Origin: Polynucleobacter sp. AP-Jannik-300A-C4
GTDB taxonomy: Bacteria > Pseudomonadota > Gammaproteobacteria > Burkholderiales > Burkholderiaceae
Direction of reading: 5' to 3'
Assembly: GCF_018688335.1 (NCBI RefSeq)
Contig: NZ_CP061316.1
Location: 558,001 to 622,000, forward strand
Length of the DNA: 64,000 nucleotides
Below are positions 35,981 through 47,896 of the stretch, piece after piece. The notes under the pieces were generated by a model. It saw only the letters and a list, made by a program, of their open reading frames with translations, was not told the origin of the DNA and did no database searches. Made by a program: the position numbers and the translations under genes. How positions within the stretch are numbered: the first letter of the stretch is position 1; each line of letters begins with the position of its first letter.

Positions 35981-37033
35981 GTGAATTCAAACTCTACGCC
36001 ACCTGAGATTGTCAAAGAGGCCTTTGCAGAGGCTAGGGAAAAGCTTGGCCTCTCCACTAAGGAGCTTGGCGTAAAAGCCTGTCTGTCTACTCGTCAGATT
36101 GAGCAAATCGAAAGTGGTGAAATGAGCTCCTTCTACGGAGCTCAAATTAAATTTACGGCTGCTAAAAAAGTGGCGAAGCTACTCAACTTAAGTGATGAGG
36201 ATGCGTTTGACTACGGCGCCCAAGCTCAAGAGATATTCACTCCAAGTTCAGATGATCTGCCTATTGCAGAAGCTAAGTTGGTTCAAACTCCAAAGCTTGA
36301 GGAAGAGAAGCGAGTTCAACCTGCAAGGGTAGAGGTAGCGGAAGAAGTTGCTCAGCCAAAAGAATCAGTAAAAGAACTGGCAAAAGAAATACCAGAGCCC
36401 GCTAAAAAAGTTCAGTCCACAGAAAATTCATCGCCTAGTGCCACAGCTGAATCAAAACCTAAATCACAAAAGAACCGCTTTCTTTGGCTGAGCGTGATTG
36501 CTGCTGCAGTTTTTGCTGTGATTAATTTGCGCCCATTGTTATTTGCGGAGAAGCCAGAAGAAATCATTGTTGTTAAGGAGGCAATTGTTGAGCCAGTTCC
36601 TGCGGCAACCCCAGCGGAGCCTCCCCCAGTTGCTACAGCCCCTCCGGCAGTTGTTGCCCCAGTGCTTACGGCTCCCGTTGTCAGTGCTGAGGCATCAACA
36701 GCCTGTCCTGCTGAGGAGGGCATCATCAGTTACAAACCAGATGCACCTCGTAAGGCGGCAGAAATGGTTTATGTGCAAGCAAAATCAAAGCAAGTTGTCT
36801 GCGTAAACGATGCTTCTGGAAAGTTACAAAATAAGTTGCTTGAGTCTGGTGTAGGCGCATCTTTTTATGGCAAACCACCATTTAAAGTCCTAACGAGTGA
36901 CCTTTCTCAGGTGGATATCTTTTTTCAGGGCGCAAAAGTCCGCCTGACTAATTCAAATCACAAAACTCTAGTGTTGGAAGCTGCTGAGGTGGTGACTACG
37001 TCGCCTGACCGGACCGACTCTCAGTTGCGCTAA
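35981..37033 (+). CDS. RodZ-like helix-turn-helix membrane protein
   Basis: A 350-residue protein with the RodZ plan. A Cro/CI-type helix-turn-helix lies at about residues 14-62 (REKLGLSTKELGVKACLSTR, then IEQIES). An acidic and lysine/proline-rich linker follows, then one membrane span near 165-185 (RFLWLSVIAAAVFAVINL), an alanine/proline-rich periplasmic linker, and a C-terminal domain similar to DUF4115 (GASFYGKPPFKVL, QVDIFFQGAKVRL). RodZ links the MreB cytoskeleton to cell-wall growth. The GTG start has only a weak ribosome binding site. It may instead be a RodZ paralogue, since the usual ispG neighbour is missing. Confidence 0.78.
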   Translation: MNSNSTPPEIVKEAFAEAREKLGLSTKELGVKACLSTRQIEQIESGEMSSFYGAQIKFTAAKKVAKLLNLSDEDAFDYGAQAQEIFTPSSDDLPIAEAKLVQTPKLEEEKRVQPARVEVAEEVAQPKESVKELAKEIPEPAKKVQSTENSSPSATAESKPKSQKNRFLWLSVIAAAVFAVINLRPLLFAEKPEEIIVVKEAIVEPVPAATPAEPPPVATAPPAVVAPVLTAPVVSAEASTACPAEEGIISYKPDAPRKAAEMVYVQAKSKQVVCVNDASGKLQNKLLESGVGASFYGKPPFKVLTSDLSQVDIFFQGAKVRLTNSNHKTLVLEAAEVVTTSPDRTDSQLR

Positions 37034-37067
37034 CTCACTGGGAGTTAGCATCTTCTGAGGGCAGTGT

Positions 37068-37415
<348 letters not shown>

Positions 37416-37457
37416 TTAATACAGTAATCATACCTAGAACTGAAAACCAATGCCCAG

Positions 37458-39083
37458 TTACGCCCTAAATTGGGAGGTAATAGGATAGCGCCAGTCACGC
37501 CCAAAGGCTCTGGTGGTCACACGAACACCCGGAGGTGCTTGGCGACGCTTGTACTCATTGAGCTTAATCAGGCGGGTAACTTTTTCTACGCTTTCTGGAT
37601 CAAAGCCGGCGGCAATAATTTGGGCGATGGATTGGTTTTGCTCCATATAGCGCTCTACGATGCCATCCAATACTTCATATGATGGCAGGCTATCTTGATC
37701 GGTTTGGTCGGGACGCAATTCTGCAGAAGGAGCGCGCGTCAAAATCCGCTCCGGAATAATTGGGGCAATACTGTTGCGGTAAGCGCACAAGCGATAGACC
37801 AAGGTTTTGGCGATATCCTTAATGACTGCAAAGCCACCGGCCATATCTCCATAGAGAGTGCAGTAGCCCACAGCCATTTCACTTTTATTACCGGTTGTAA
37901 GAACTAGGCGGCCGGTTTTATTAGAGAGCGCCATTAGGAGAGTGCCACGTACTCGCGCCTGAATATTTTCCTCGGTGGCGTCCAGTTTGAGGCCCTTGAA
38001 TTGCTCAGCCAAGGCATGCTCTAAAGCATCAACAGGTTCGCTAATGGGGATTTCATCATATTGAACACCCAGATTCTGAGCCATTTCTCTAGCATCAATC
38101 CAAGAGATATCAGCGGTATAGCGAGAGGCCATCATGACGGCGCGAACTTTGTCTGCCCCCAATGCATCAACAGCTATTGCCAGAACTAATGCTGAATCAA
38201 CCCCACCCGAGAGGCCAATAATGACTCCTGGAAAACGGTTCTTCTGAACATAGTCTCGGACACCCAAAACAAGAGCTTGATAGGCCTGAGCTTCTACGCT
38301 TGATGGAGGAACTAGAGATCCTATCTCTAAGTCGGCGGATGCATTGACATCGACATAGCCTAGAGCGGTTTCAAACTGTGGCATGGTCATCACTACCTTG
38401 CCCGCGCTATTCAAGGCAAAGGATCCACCATCAAAAACCAATTCATCTTGGCCGCCTACTGCATTGACATAAACCAAAGGCATCTTGCTTAAGGCAATTT
38501 GTTTGCGCAGCACCTCAATACGTAAAGATTCTTTTTGGAGGTGATAAGGTGAGGCATTGAGAACCAGGAGTACTTGGGCGCCAGTAGCATGAGCCTGCTT
38601 AGAAGGGCCTGCATGCCAAGCGTCTTCACACAGAATGAGTCCATATTGGATGCCGGCATTTTCAAAGACACAGGCTTCGTTGCCTGGTGTGAAGTAGCGC
38701 ACCTCATCAAATACTTCATGATTGGGTAATTCTTGTTTGGCATAACCGGCAATGACTTTGCCATCACGAATGACTGACGCATAGTTTTGTAAACCAGCGA
38801 CAGTCTTTTTGGGGTGACCAACAATCACGGTCAATCCTGGAAATTTCTGGAGTTCCAGCACTAAACAACTGAGCTCACGATCGGCAGCCTCAATAAAGGC
38901 GGGGCGCAGCAGTAAGTCTTCTGGAGGGTAGCCAGTGAGCGAGAGCTCTGGCGTGAGAACTAGTGTGGCGCCTTGTGCATAAGCATTTGCGGCGGCTTGA
39001 GAAATGAGCTGCGCGTTACCGGGCAAATCACCCAAAAGAGGGTTGATTTGCGCCAGGGCAATTTTTTGCGAGCTCACTCCCAA
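37458..39083 (-). CDS. nadE: Glutamine-dependent NAD+ synthetase
   Basis: A 541-residue two-domain enzyme. The N-terminal nitrilase-type glutaminase (about 1-250) has the catalytic glutamate in LTPELSLTGYPPEDLLL, the lysine region and the cysteine in LILCEDAWH. The C-terminal synthetase has P-loop GLSGGVDSALVL, MASRYTADIS, TTGNKSEMAVGYCTLYGDMAGG and PSAELRPDQTDQDSLP. It amidates nicotinic acid adenine dinucleotide to NAD+. The start is a TTG at 39083 or an in-frame GTG at 39077; neither has a distinct ribosome binding site. It lies 11 nt after ppa, probably in one operon. Confidence 0.94.
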   Translation of the reverse strand: MGVSSQKIALAQINPLLGDLPGNAQLISQAAANAYAQGATLVLTPELSLTGYPPEDLLLRPAFIEAADRELSCLVLELQKFPGLTVIVGHPKKTVAGLQNYASVIRDGKVIAGYAKQELPNHEVFDEVRYFTPGNEACVFENAGIQYGLILCEDAWHAGPSKQAHATGAQVLLVLNASPYHLQKESLRIEVLRKQIALSKMPLVYVNAVGGQDELVFDGGSFALNSAGKVVMTMPQFETALGYVDVNASADLEIGSLVPPSSVEAQAYQALVLGVRDYVQKNRFPGVIIGLSGGVDSALVLAIAVDALGADKVRAVMMASRYTADISWIDAREMAQNLGVQYDEIPISEPVDALEHALAEQFKGLKLDATEENIQARVRGTLLMALSNKTGRLVLTTGNKSEMAVGYCTLYGDMAGGFAVIKDIAKTLVYRLCAYRNSIAPIIPERILTRAPSAELRPDQTDQDSLPSYEVLDGIVERYMEQNQSIAQIIAAGFDPESVEKVTRLIKLNEYKRRQAPPGVRVTTRAFGRDWRYPITSQFRA

Positions 39084-39094
39084 TTACAAATCAA

Positions 39095-39631
39095 TTACTT
39101 CTGTGACTTGGCATAGCCTTCGATGCCATCCAAAATTTCTTTATGGGCACCAGCAACACCAGTCCAACCTTTAACTTTTACCCACTTACCTTTTTCGAGA
39201 TCTTTATAGTGCTCGAAGAAGTGTTGAATTTGAGCGAGGAGTAATTCGTTTACATCTTCAGGCTTTTGCAAATGCTTGTAGATTGGCAAAATCTTATCTT
39301 CTGGAACAGCCAACAACTTCGCATCTTGTCCGCCTTCATCTTCCATCTCCAACATTCCGATGGCGCGGCAGCTCACTACTGAGCCTGGTACCAATGCAAA
39401 TGGAGTAATAACGAGAACGTCAACAGGATCGCCGTCACCAGCAATCGTTTTTGGGATGTAACCGTAGTTGCATGGATAGTGCATTGCTGTACCCATGAAG
39501 CGATCTACGAAGAGGCAGCCAGTTTCTTTATCCACTTCATACTTCACTGGATCCGCATTCATTGGGATCTCAATAATGACGTTGAATGTTTCTGGGATTT
39601 TCTTGCCTGGGCTGACCTTGTCGTAACTCAT
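39095..39631 (-). CDS. ppa: Inorganic pyrophosphatase, family I
   Basis: A 178-residue soluble pyrophosphatase. Metal-binding and catalytic segments are visible: YEVDKETGCLFVDRFM, MHYPCNYGYIPKTIAGDGDPVDVLVI with the three essential aspartates, and VKVKGWTGVAGAHKEI. It removes pyrophosphate and so drives biosynthesis, including the adenylation step of nadE just downstream. It is first in the ppa-nadE-glnB direction. Confidence 0.95.
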   Translation of the reverse strand: MSYDKVSPGKKIPETFNVIIEIPMNADPVKYEVDKETGCLFVDRFMGTAMHYPCNYGYIPKTIAGDGDPVDVLVITPFALVPGSVVSCRAIGMLEMEDEGGQDAKLLAVPEDKILPIYKHLQKPEDVNELLLAQIQHFFEHYKDLEKGKWVKVKGWTGVAGAHKEILDGIEGYAKSQK

Positions 39632-39767
39632 AAATACTCCGCTTAGTGATTAATGTGCGTTCGATCTTAGCAAAGAGGCAGAGCCATACTGCTGAAGATT
39701 GAACCTATTCCTGTTAATAAAGCCATGAATGCTTTCTGACTTCTATTTTAAGGCTTTCTGCAGTAAT

Positions 39768-39781
39768 ACCTATAGATAGGT
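39768..39781. promoter_or_regulatory. Short palindrome upstream of the HigA-like gene
   Basis: ACCTAT-AG-ATAGGT, a perfect 6-2-6 palindrome, 12 nt before the larger operator-like palindrome. It could be an accessory protein site; evidence is symmetry only. Confidence 0.35.
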
Positions 39782-39793
39782 GCCCTAGGTTGC

Positions 39794-39830
39794 TTGACTA
39801 ATAGTAGGCCATTGGCCTACTATTAGTCAA
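39794..39830. promoter_or_regulatory. Perfect 37-nt palindrome containing the promoter of the HigA-like gene
   Basis: Two 18-nt arms, 39794-39811 and 39813-39830, are exact reverse complements around one central base. The left arm starts with TTGACT, a good -35 box, and TACTAT lies 18 nt further on as a plausible -10. Both promoter elements are therefore inside the palindrome. AAGGA follows, then the ATG at 39842. This is the expected layout for a self-repressing operator. Confidence 0.75.
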
Positions 39831-39841
39831 AAGGAATTGAT

Positions 39842-40183
39842 ATGAAGAAAATCATTCGAGTTAGCGTGGATCCAAATAATCCAAGCGGCTTCCCTAAGGG
39901 ATTCGTCGATAAGAAACTACTGGATGCAACATCAGAGCGTTTAATTAAATTGCATCAACAGCAGGATGATGCTGAGGCTATGTTGGATGCCGCTCAATAT
40001 GCAAAAGGTGTGCGCGAGAGAATTGGTTTATCTCAGCAGGAGTTCTCTAAGCGCATCGAAGTCTCTCTAGAAACCATTCGAAACTGGGAGCAAGGTAAAC
40101 GCAGTCCCACTGGTGCAGCTAAAGCTTTGTTGAAAATTTTAGATAGAGCACCTGAGATTGCATTGTTGGCTCTCAGCGTTTGA
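39842..40183 (+). CDS. HigA2/NadS-like helix-turn-helix protein without an adjacent toxin
   Basis: A 113-residue DNA-binding protein. The C-terminal half holds an XRE-type helix-turn-helix, VRERIGLSQQEFSKRIEVS and TIRNWEQGKRSPTGAAKALL, closely resembling HigA2/NadS antitoxins in plan. The N-terminal half (about 1-55) is charged and could be the toxin-binding part. The AAGGA ribosome binding site fits the start. No toxin gene lies upstream (210 nt to ppa) or downstream (terminator, then trxB). It is either an orphan antitoxin or a free-standing regulator acting on the palindrome in front of it. Confidence 0.82.
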   Translation: MKKIIRVSVDPNNPSGFPKGFVDKKLLDATSERLIKLHQQQDDAEAMLDAAQYAKGVRERIGLSQQEFSKRIEVSLETIRNWEQGKRSPTGAAKALLKILDRAPEIALLALSV

Positions 40184-40199
40184 TGGCTACACTAGAATT

Positions 40200-40228
40200 A
40201 AAAATGCCTAGCATTGCTAGGCATTTTT
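40200..40228. terminator. Bidirectional terminator between HigA-like gene and trxB
   Basis: A perfect 13-bp stem AAAAATGCCTAGC / GCTAGGCATTTTT with a 3-nt loop; A/T tails on both sides suit the two convergent genes. Confidence 0.92.
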
Positions 40229-40251
40229 AATTGATGCCTGGTTTACTTTTG

Positions 40252-43560
<3,309 letters not shown>

Positions 43561-43570
43561 GGCGACTCCA

Positions 43571-44263
43571 TTGCGTAGATTTTTATCCGTAGCAACAACC
43601 ATCTTTATCAGCCTTGCGCCCTTTGCATTTTCAAGTTCCGCATTTGCTGAGGGTGAGAGTGGTGCAGAGCAGTTGCGTCAGTTTGTGCGAAATTCTAAAA
43701 CTGCAGAAGGTGATTTTATGCAGCAGCAGTTGCGCGCACCCAAGGCAAATGAACCCCAAGACAAAGGTTTAAAAGTAGTTCGTCAAACACAAGGACGTTT
43801 TGTATTTCAGCGCCCAGGTCGATTTATTTGGGATACCCAAAAGCCTTATGAACAAAAACTCATTGCCGATGGCAAACAACTTATTTTGTGGGATAAGGAT
43901 TTAAATCAAGCAACTTTTAGACCGGCTGGACAAGCTTTAGCGGCTACACCAGCAGCAATCCTGTTCGGGGAGACTTCCTTAGACCAGCATTTTGAGTTAG
44001 TTGACGGTGAAGATCGCCTAGATATGAAATGGGTTGCTCTAGTACCCAAGAAAAATCCGAATGCAAAGAATGGTAATGACTTGCCTTACACCAAGATCTC
44101 AGTGGGCATGGCCAATGGTCTGCCTAAAGCGCTCGAGCTCATTGATGGCCTGGGTAGCGTGGTTCTGGTTACTTTAGACAAGATCCAGCTCAATATCAAT
44201 TTGCCTGCCAGTCGCTTTACTTTCAATCCGCCGGCTGGCGCAGAAGTCTTACGCTTAAACTAA
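43571..44263 (+). CDS. lolA: Outer-membrane lipoprotein carrier protein LolA
   Basis: A periplasmic chaperone that carries lipoproteins from the LolCDE complex to LolB. The TTG at 43571 is preferred: AAGG lies eight bases upstream and the product opens with a clean signal peptide (RRFLSVATTIFISLAPFAFS, ending near AFAEG), giving 230 residues. An in-frame ATG at 43520 would overlap ftsK by 41 nt and add a non-signal leader. LolA features are KTAEGDFMQQQ, QGRFVFQRPGRFIWDTQKPYEQ and ILWDKDLNQATFRP. It follows ftsK as in many proteobacteria. Confidence 0.88.
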   Translation: MRRFLSVATTIFISLAPFAFSSSAFAEGESGAEQLRQFVRNSKTAEGDFMQQQLRAPKANEPQDKGLKVVRQTQGRFVFQRPGRFIWDTQKPYEQKLIADGKQLILWDKDLNQATFRPAGQALAATPAAILFGETSLDQHFELVDGEDRLDMKWVALVPKKNPNAKNGNDLPYTKISVGMANGLPKALELIDGLGSVVLVTLDKIQLNINLPASRFTFNPPAGAEVLRLN

Positions 44264-44279
44264 CGTCTATACCCATTAA

Positions 44280-45605
<1,326 letters not shown>

Positions 45606-45633
45606 GTAAGAAATCTAAGAAATACCCGAAAGC

Positions 45634-45639
45634 TATAAT
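45634..45639 (+). promoter_or_regulatory. -10 box of the tRNA-Ser gene
   Basis: A consensus TATAAT ends 13 nt before the mature 5' end of tRNA-Ser, consistent with a separate tRNA promoter in the serS-tRNA gap. The -35 is not well conserved. Confidence 0.55.
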
Positions 45640-45652
45640 CGCTATTCGGTTC

Positions 45653-45742
45653 GGAGAGATGGCAGAGTGGTCGAATGTACCTGACTCGAAATCAGGCGTA
45701 GGGTCAAACCTACCGTGGGTTCGAATCCCACTCTCTCCGCCA
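45653..45742 (+). tRNA. tRNA-Ser (anticodon CGA)
   Basis: A 90-nt tRNA with acceptor stem GGAGAGA / TCTCTCC, an anticodon stem-loop CCTGA-CTCGAAA-TCAGG giving anticodon CGA, the long variable arm of serine tRNAs (GTAGGGTCAAACCTAC), a T arm GTGGG-TTCGAAT-CCCAC, discriminator G and an encoded CCA. It reads UCG codons. No direct repeat of its 3' end was seen downstream, so there is no sign of an integrated element. The following 150 nt contain no gene. Confidence 0.97.
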
Positions 45743-45892
45743 ATGGAATTATTAGGGCGAACTATCTAACCCTAATGCCAGCACCTAAAACGGTGTGACA
45801 TCTATCTTTTTGCCCCGCTAAGTCCCGCCTTACACCCTTAAAAGTTACTTTTTATTAAGTTCGGGCTTTGCTAAACATAAGTTGGATTCCGT

Positions 45893-46384
45893 TTATTGTT
45901 GGTCAAGAGTTTGCTGAAGAGATTCAGCATTCTTGATGTATTCAATTTTGGCGATTTTTCCTTGACTTAGAAGGATGGCTGTTACGGCATCTTCCTCTCT
46001 TGGCCACCCTTTACTGTCTTCACTATTAAGAATGATGCCAACTGAGTAGGGTAGGTCGCGCATTGATGGTAGGGCAAAAGTTTTGGTGATAAATCCTGGC
46101 ATTTTGCTCAAGTCAGAAAAATAGACGGTTTTCTTCGAGCTTAAATAATCCACCCCTTTTTGAGTCAGAACACTTTGTACGATAGTGTTGGCATTTCGAC
46201 TGCCGCTAAAAAGTATGAGTTTTGTATCGGCAGGAATTAACCATGGCTTCTCATGCTGATCATTGATGGCTATTTTAGGAGTGGGGTCACCTACCTGGAG
46301 TAGTGGTGCTTGCGCCCATATTGTTGAGCTCATGACTGTTAGTGCAAGCACTAAGCCCGCGAAGCTTCTTTGTATATGTTTCAT
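45893..46384 (-). CDS. Exported thioredoxin-fold-like protein without cysteines
   Basis: A 163-residue protein with a signal peptide (MKHIQRSFAGLVLALTVMSS, cleavage near IWAQAP). The rest resembles a peroxiredoxin/thioredoxin-like fold: LLQVGDPTPKIAINDQHEKPW, TKLILFSGSR, then a late GIILNSEDSKGW and IAKIEYIKNAESLQ. There is no cysteine in the whole protein, so it cannot act as a thiol enzyme. I do not recognise a specific family. It is divergent from a peroxiredoxin gene with a shared 137-nt AT-rich promoter region. Confidence 0.65.
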   Translation of the reverse strand: MKHIQRSFAGLVLALTVMSSTIWAQAPLLQVGDPTPKIAINDQHEKPWLIPADTKLILFSGSRNANTIVQSVLTQKGVDYLSSKKTVYFSDLSKMPGFITKTFALPSMRDLPYSVGIILNSEDSKGWPREEDAVTAILLSQGKIAKIEYIKNAESLQQTLDQQ

Positions 46385-46436
46385 TTCTTCCCTTTTTGCT
46401 TTTTAAGAGCTTGATAGCTTTACTCAATGTATGTCA

Positions 46437-46463
46437 TATAAAAATACATTATATATTTTTATA
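46437..46463. promoter_or_regulatory. AT-rich inverted repeat in the divergent peroxiredoxin promoter
   Basis: TATAAAAATA (46437-46446) and TATTTTTATA (46454-46463) are exact reverse complements separated by 7 nt. They lie about 60 nt before the peroxiredoxin start and 55 nt from the divergent start. It could be a regulator site or only AT-rich promoter sequence; it does not match the OxyR ATAG-N7-CTAT pattern. Confidence 0.4.
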
Positions 46464-46521
46464 TATTAGTGTACTATGAACTTGTGACAATACCAACACT
46501 AATGAACTAAAGGAAACCATC

Positions 46522-47163
46522 ATGAGTGAAATGACAGTGCAATTCCCAAGATTAAACGAGAGAGCTCCAGAATTTAACGCTAAGACGACTTTTGGAGAGA
46601 AGAAGCTATCTGACTATGAAGGTAAGTGGTTGATTCTCTTTTCTCATCCGGCAGACTTTACTCCGGTATGCACAACTGAATTTATTGGCTTTGCTAAAGC
46701 AGCAGAGACCTTCAAATCCATGAACTGTGAGTTATTGGGCTTGTCAATCGACAGCCTCTTCTCTCACTTAGCTTGGGTCAGAAACATTGAGGAGAAGTTT
46801 GGACAAAAGATTACTTTCCCGATTATTGAAGATATCAAAATGGAAGTAGCTTCTGCCTATGGCATGGTGCATCCAGGTGCAGCCGATACACAAGCAGTGC
46901 GTGCCACCTTCTTTATCGACCCTAAAGGTATTCTACGTGCTATGGTTTATTACCCAATGAGTAATGGCCGCTCTATTAATGAATTTGTTCGCTTATTGCA
47001 GGCAATGCAAACCAGTGATAAGAATTCAGTAGCGACCCCAGAAGGTTGGACTCCCGGTTGCGATGTGATCGTGCCGCCGCCAAAAACTTCAGAGGCTGCC
47101 GATAAGCGTGCCAGCGAGGGTTACAACACGGTAGATTGGTACTACAGCACTAAAAAACTGTAA
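46522..47163 (+). CDS. Peroxiredoxin (AhpC/TSA, Prx6-like)
   Basis: A 213-residue peroxidase. The peroxidatic Cys50 lies in HPADFTPVCTTEF. Downstream are LLGLSIDSLFSHLAW, RATFFIDPKGILRAM and the long C-terminal extension of the Prx6 group, WTPGCDVIVPPP, with a possible resolving Cys180. It reduces hydrogen peroxide and organic hydroperoxides. AAAGGAAA precedes the ATG. It faces the cysteine-less thioredoxin-like gene across an AT-rich promoter and is followed by a strong terminator. Confidence 0.92.
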   Translation: MSEMTVQFPRLNERAPEFNAKTTFGEKKLSDYEGKWLILFSHPADFTPVCTTEFIGFAKAAETFKSMNCELLGLSIDSLFSHLAWVRNIEEKFGQKITFPIIEDIKMEVASAYGMVHPGAADTQAVRATFFIDPKGILRAMVYYPMSNGRSINEFVRLLQAMQTSDKNSVATPEGWTPGCDVIVPPPKTSEAADKRASEGYNTVDWYYSTKKL

Positions 47164-47186
47164 TACAGGTTCATCTGATTTACCTC

Positions 47187-47216
47187 AAATCCCCATCTAT
47201 GCGATGGGGATTTTTT
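47187..47216 (+). terminator. Terminator after peroxiredoxin gene
   Basis: A perfect 11-bp stem AAATCCCCATC / GATGGGGATTT with TATGC loop and a T-run. It may also serve the convergent yggT gene. Confidence 0.9.
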
Positions 47217-47251
47217 GTAAAAGCCATATTGCTACGTTAAGCGAGGGACTA

Positions 47252-47806
47252 TTAAATCTTTAAATTCCCAAGAATAATCTGAAGTATCTGAAGGATCAGT
47301 AGTAGAGCGAGTGGAGATAAATCTAAGGCACCAAAGTTGGGTATTACCCTTCTAATCGGAGTGAGTAGGGGGTTAACCAATAGTGATACTAGAAACTGAA
47401 TTTGAGTTCCTGTGCCAACCCAGGAAAGAATGATGTTGATAAAAACCAGGCCAACTAGACCTGAAAGAGTCAGGTTCAGCGTATCAACTAATGCCAGTGC
47501 TAACCAAGAGATATCAATCGAAGTAGCGCCAGAGATCAATAGTAGGATCGAAATTTTGGCCAAAATTAAAAGATAGGCTGCGACACAACTCGCTAGATCA
47601 AAGCGACCAATACTGGGTACGAAGCGTCTTAGCGGAAGAACAATCCAATTGCTTAAAGGCAGAATATAAGCGCCAATAGACTTACTTTGCCCTGCGCCTA
47701 AATTGAAGGCAAGCCACTGTAAATAGCAGCGTAAAAGGCAGGCTCCCGCAACAATGCTAACGAGTACCTGAAGAATGAGGTTGGCAATTTGTATCAACAT
47801 AACCAT
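47252..47806 (-). CDS. YggT-family membrane protein
   Basis: A 184-residue protein made of two YggT repeats, each a pair of hydrophobic helices around a basic turn: SNWIVLPLRRFVPSIGRFDLAS in the first, and VNPLLTPIRRVIPNFGALDLS in the second. The family is linked to osmotic tolerance and cell-division or cofactor-assembly contexts, but its function is not settled. A second possible start lies two codons downstream (47800). It is divergent from the oxidase genes with 90 nt between. Confidence 0.88.
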   Translation of the reverse strand: MVMLIQIANLILQVLVSIVAGACLLRCYLQWLAFNLGAGQSKSIGAYILPLSNWIVLPLRRFVPSIGRFDLASCVAAYLLILAKISILLLISGATSIDISWLALALVDTLNLTLSGLVGLVFINIILSWVGTGTQIQFLVSLLVNPLLTPIRRVIPNFGALDLSPLALLLILQILQIILGNLKI

Positions 47807-47896
47807 ATTGTAGGGTGTTTAAACGCCAATGGTTCAGCAGCATTATTCAATTGGTGCAACAATCAAATATAGACAATCCAATTATTAGGAGCTGCC

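Noticed and set aside
39632..39841. Toxin gene partner for the HigA-like protein
   Set aside because: No open frame of toxin length or ribosome binding site exists in the 210-nt gap to ppa.
45743..45892. Integrated element attached to tRNA-Ser
   Set aside because: No integrase gene and no repeat of the tRNA 3' end were found; downstream genes look like ordinary chromosome.
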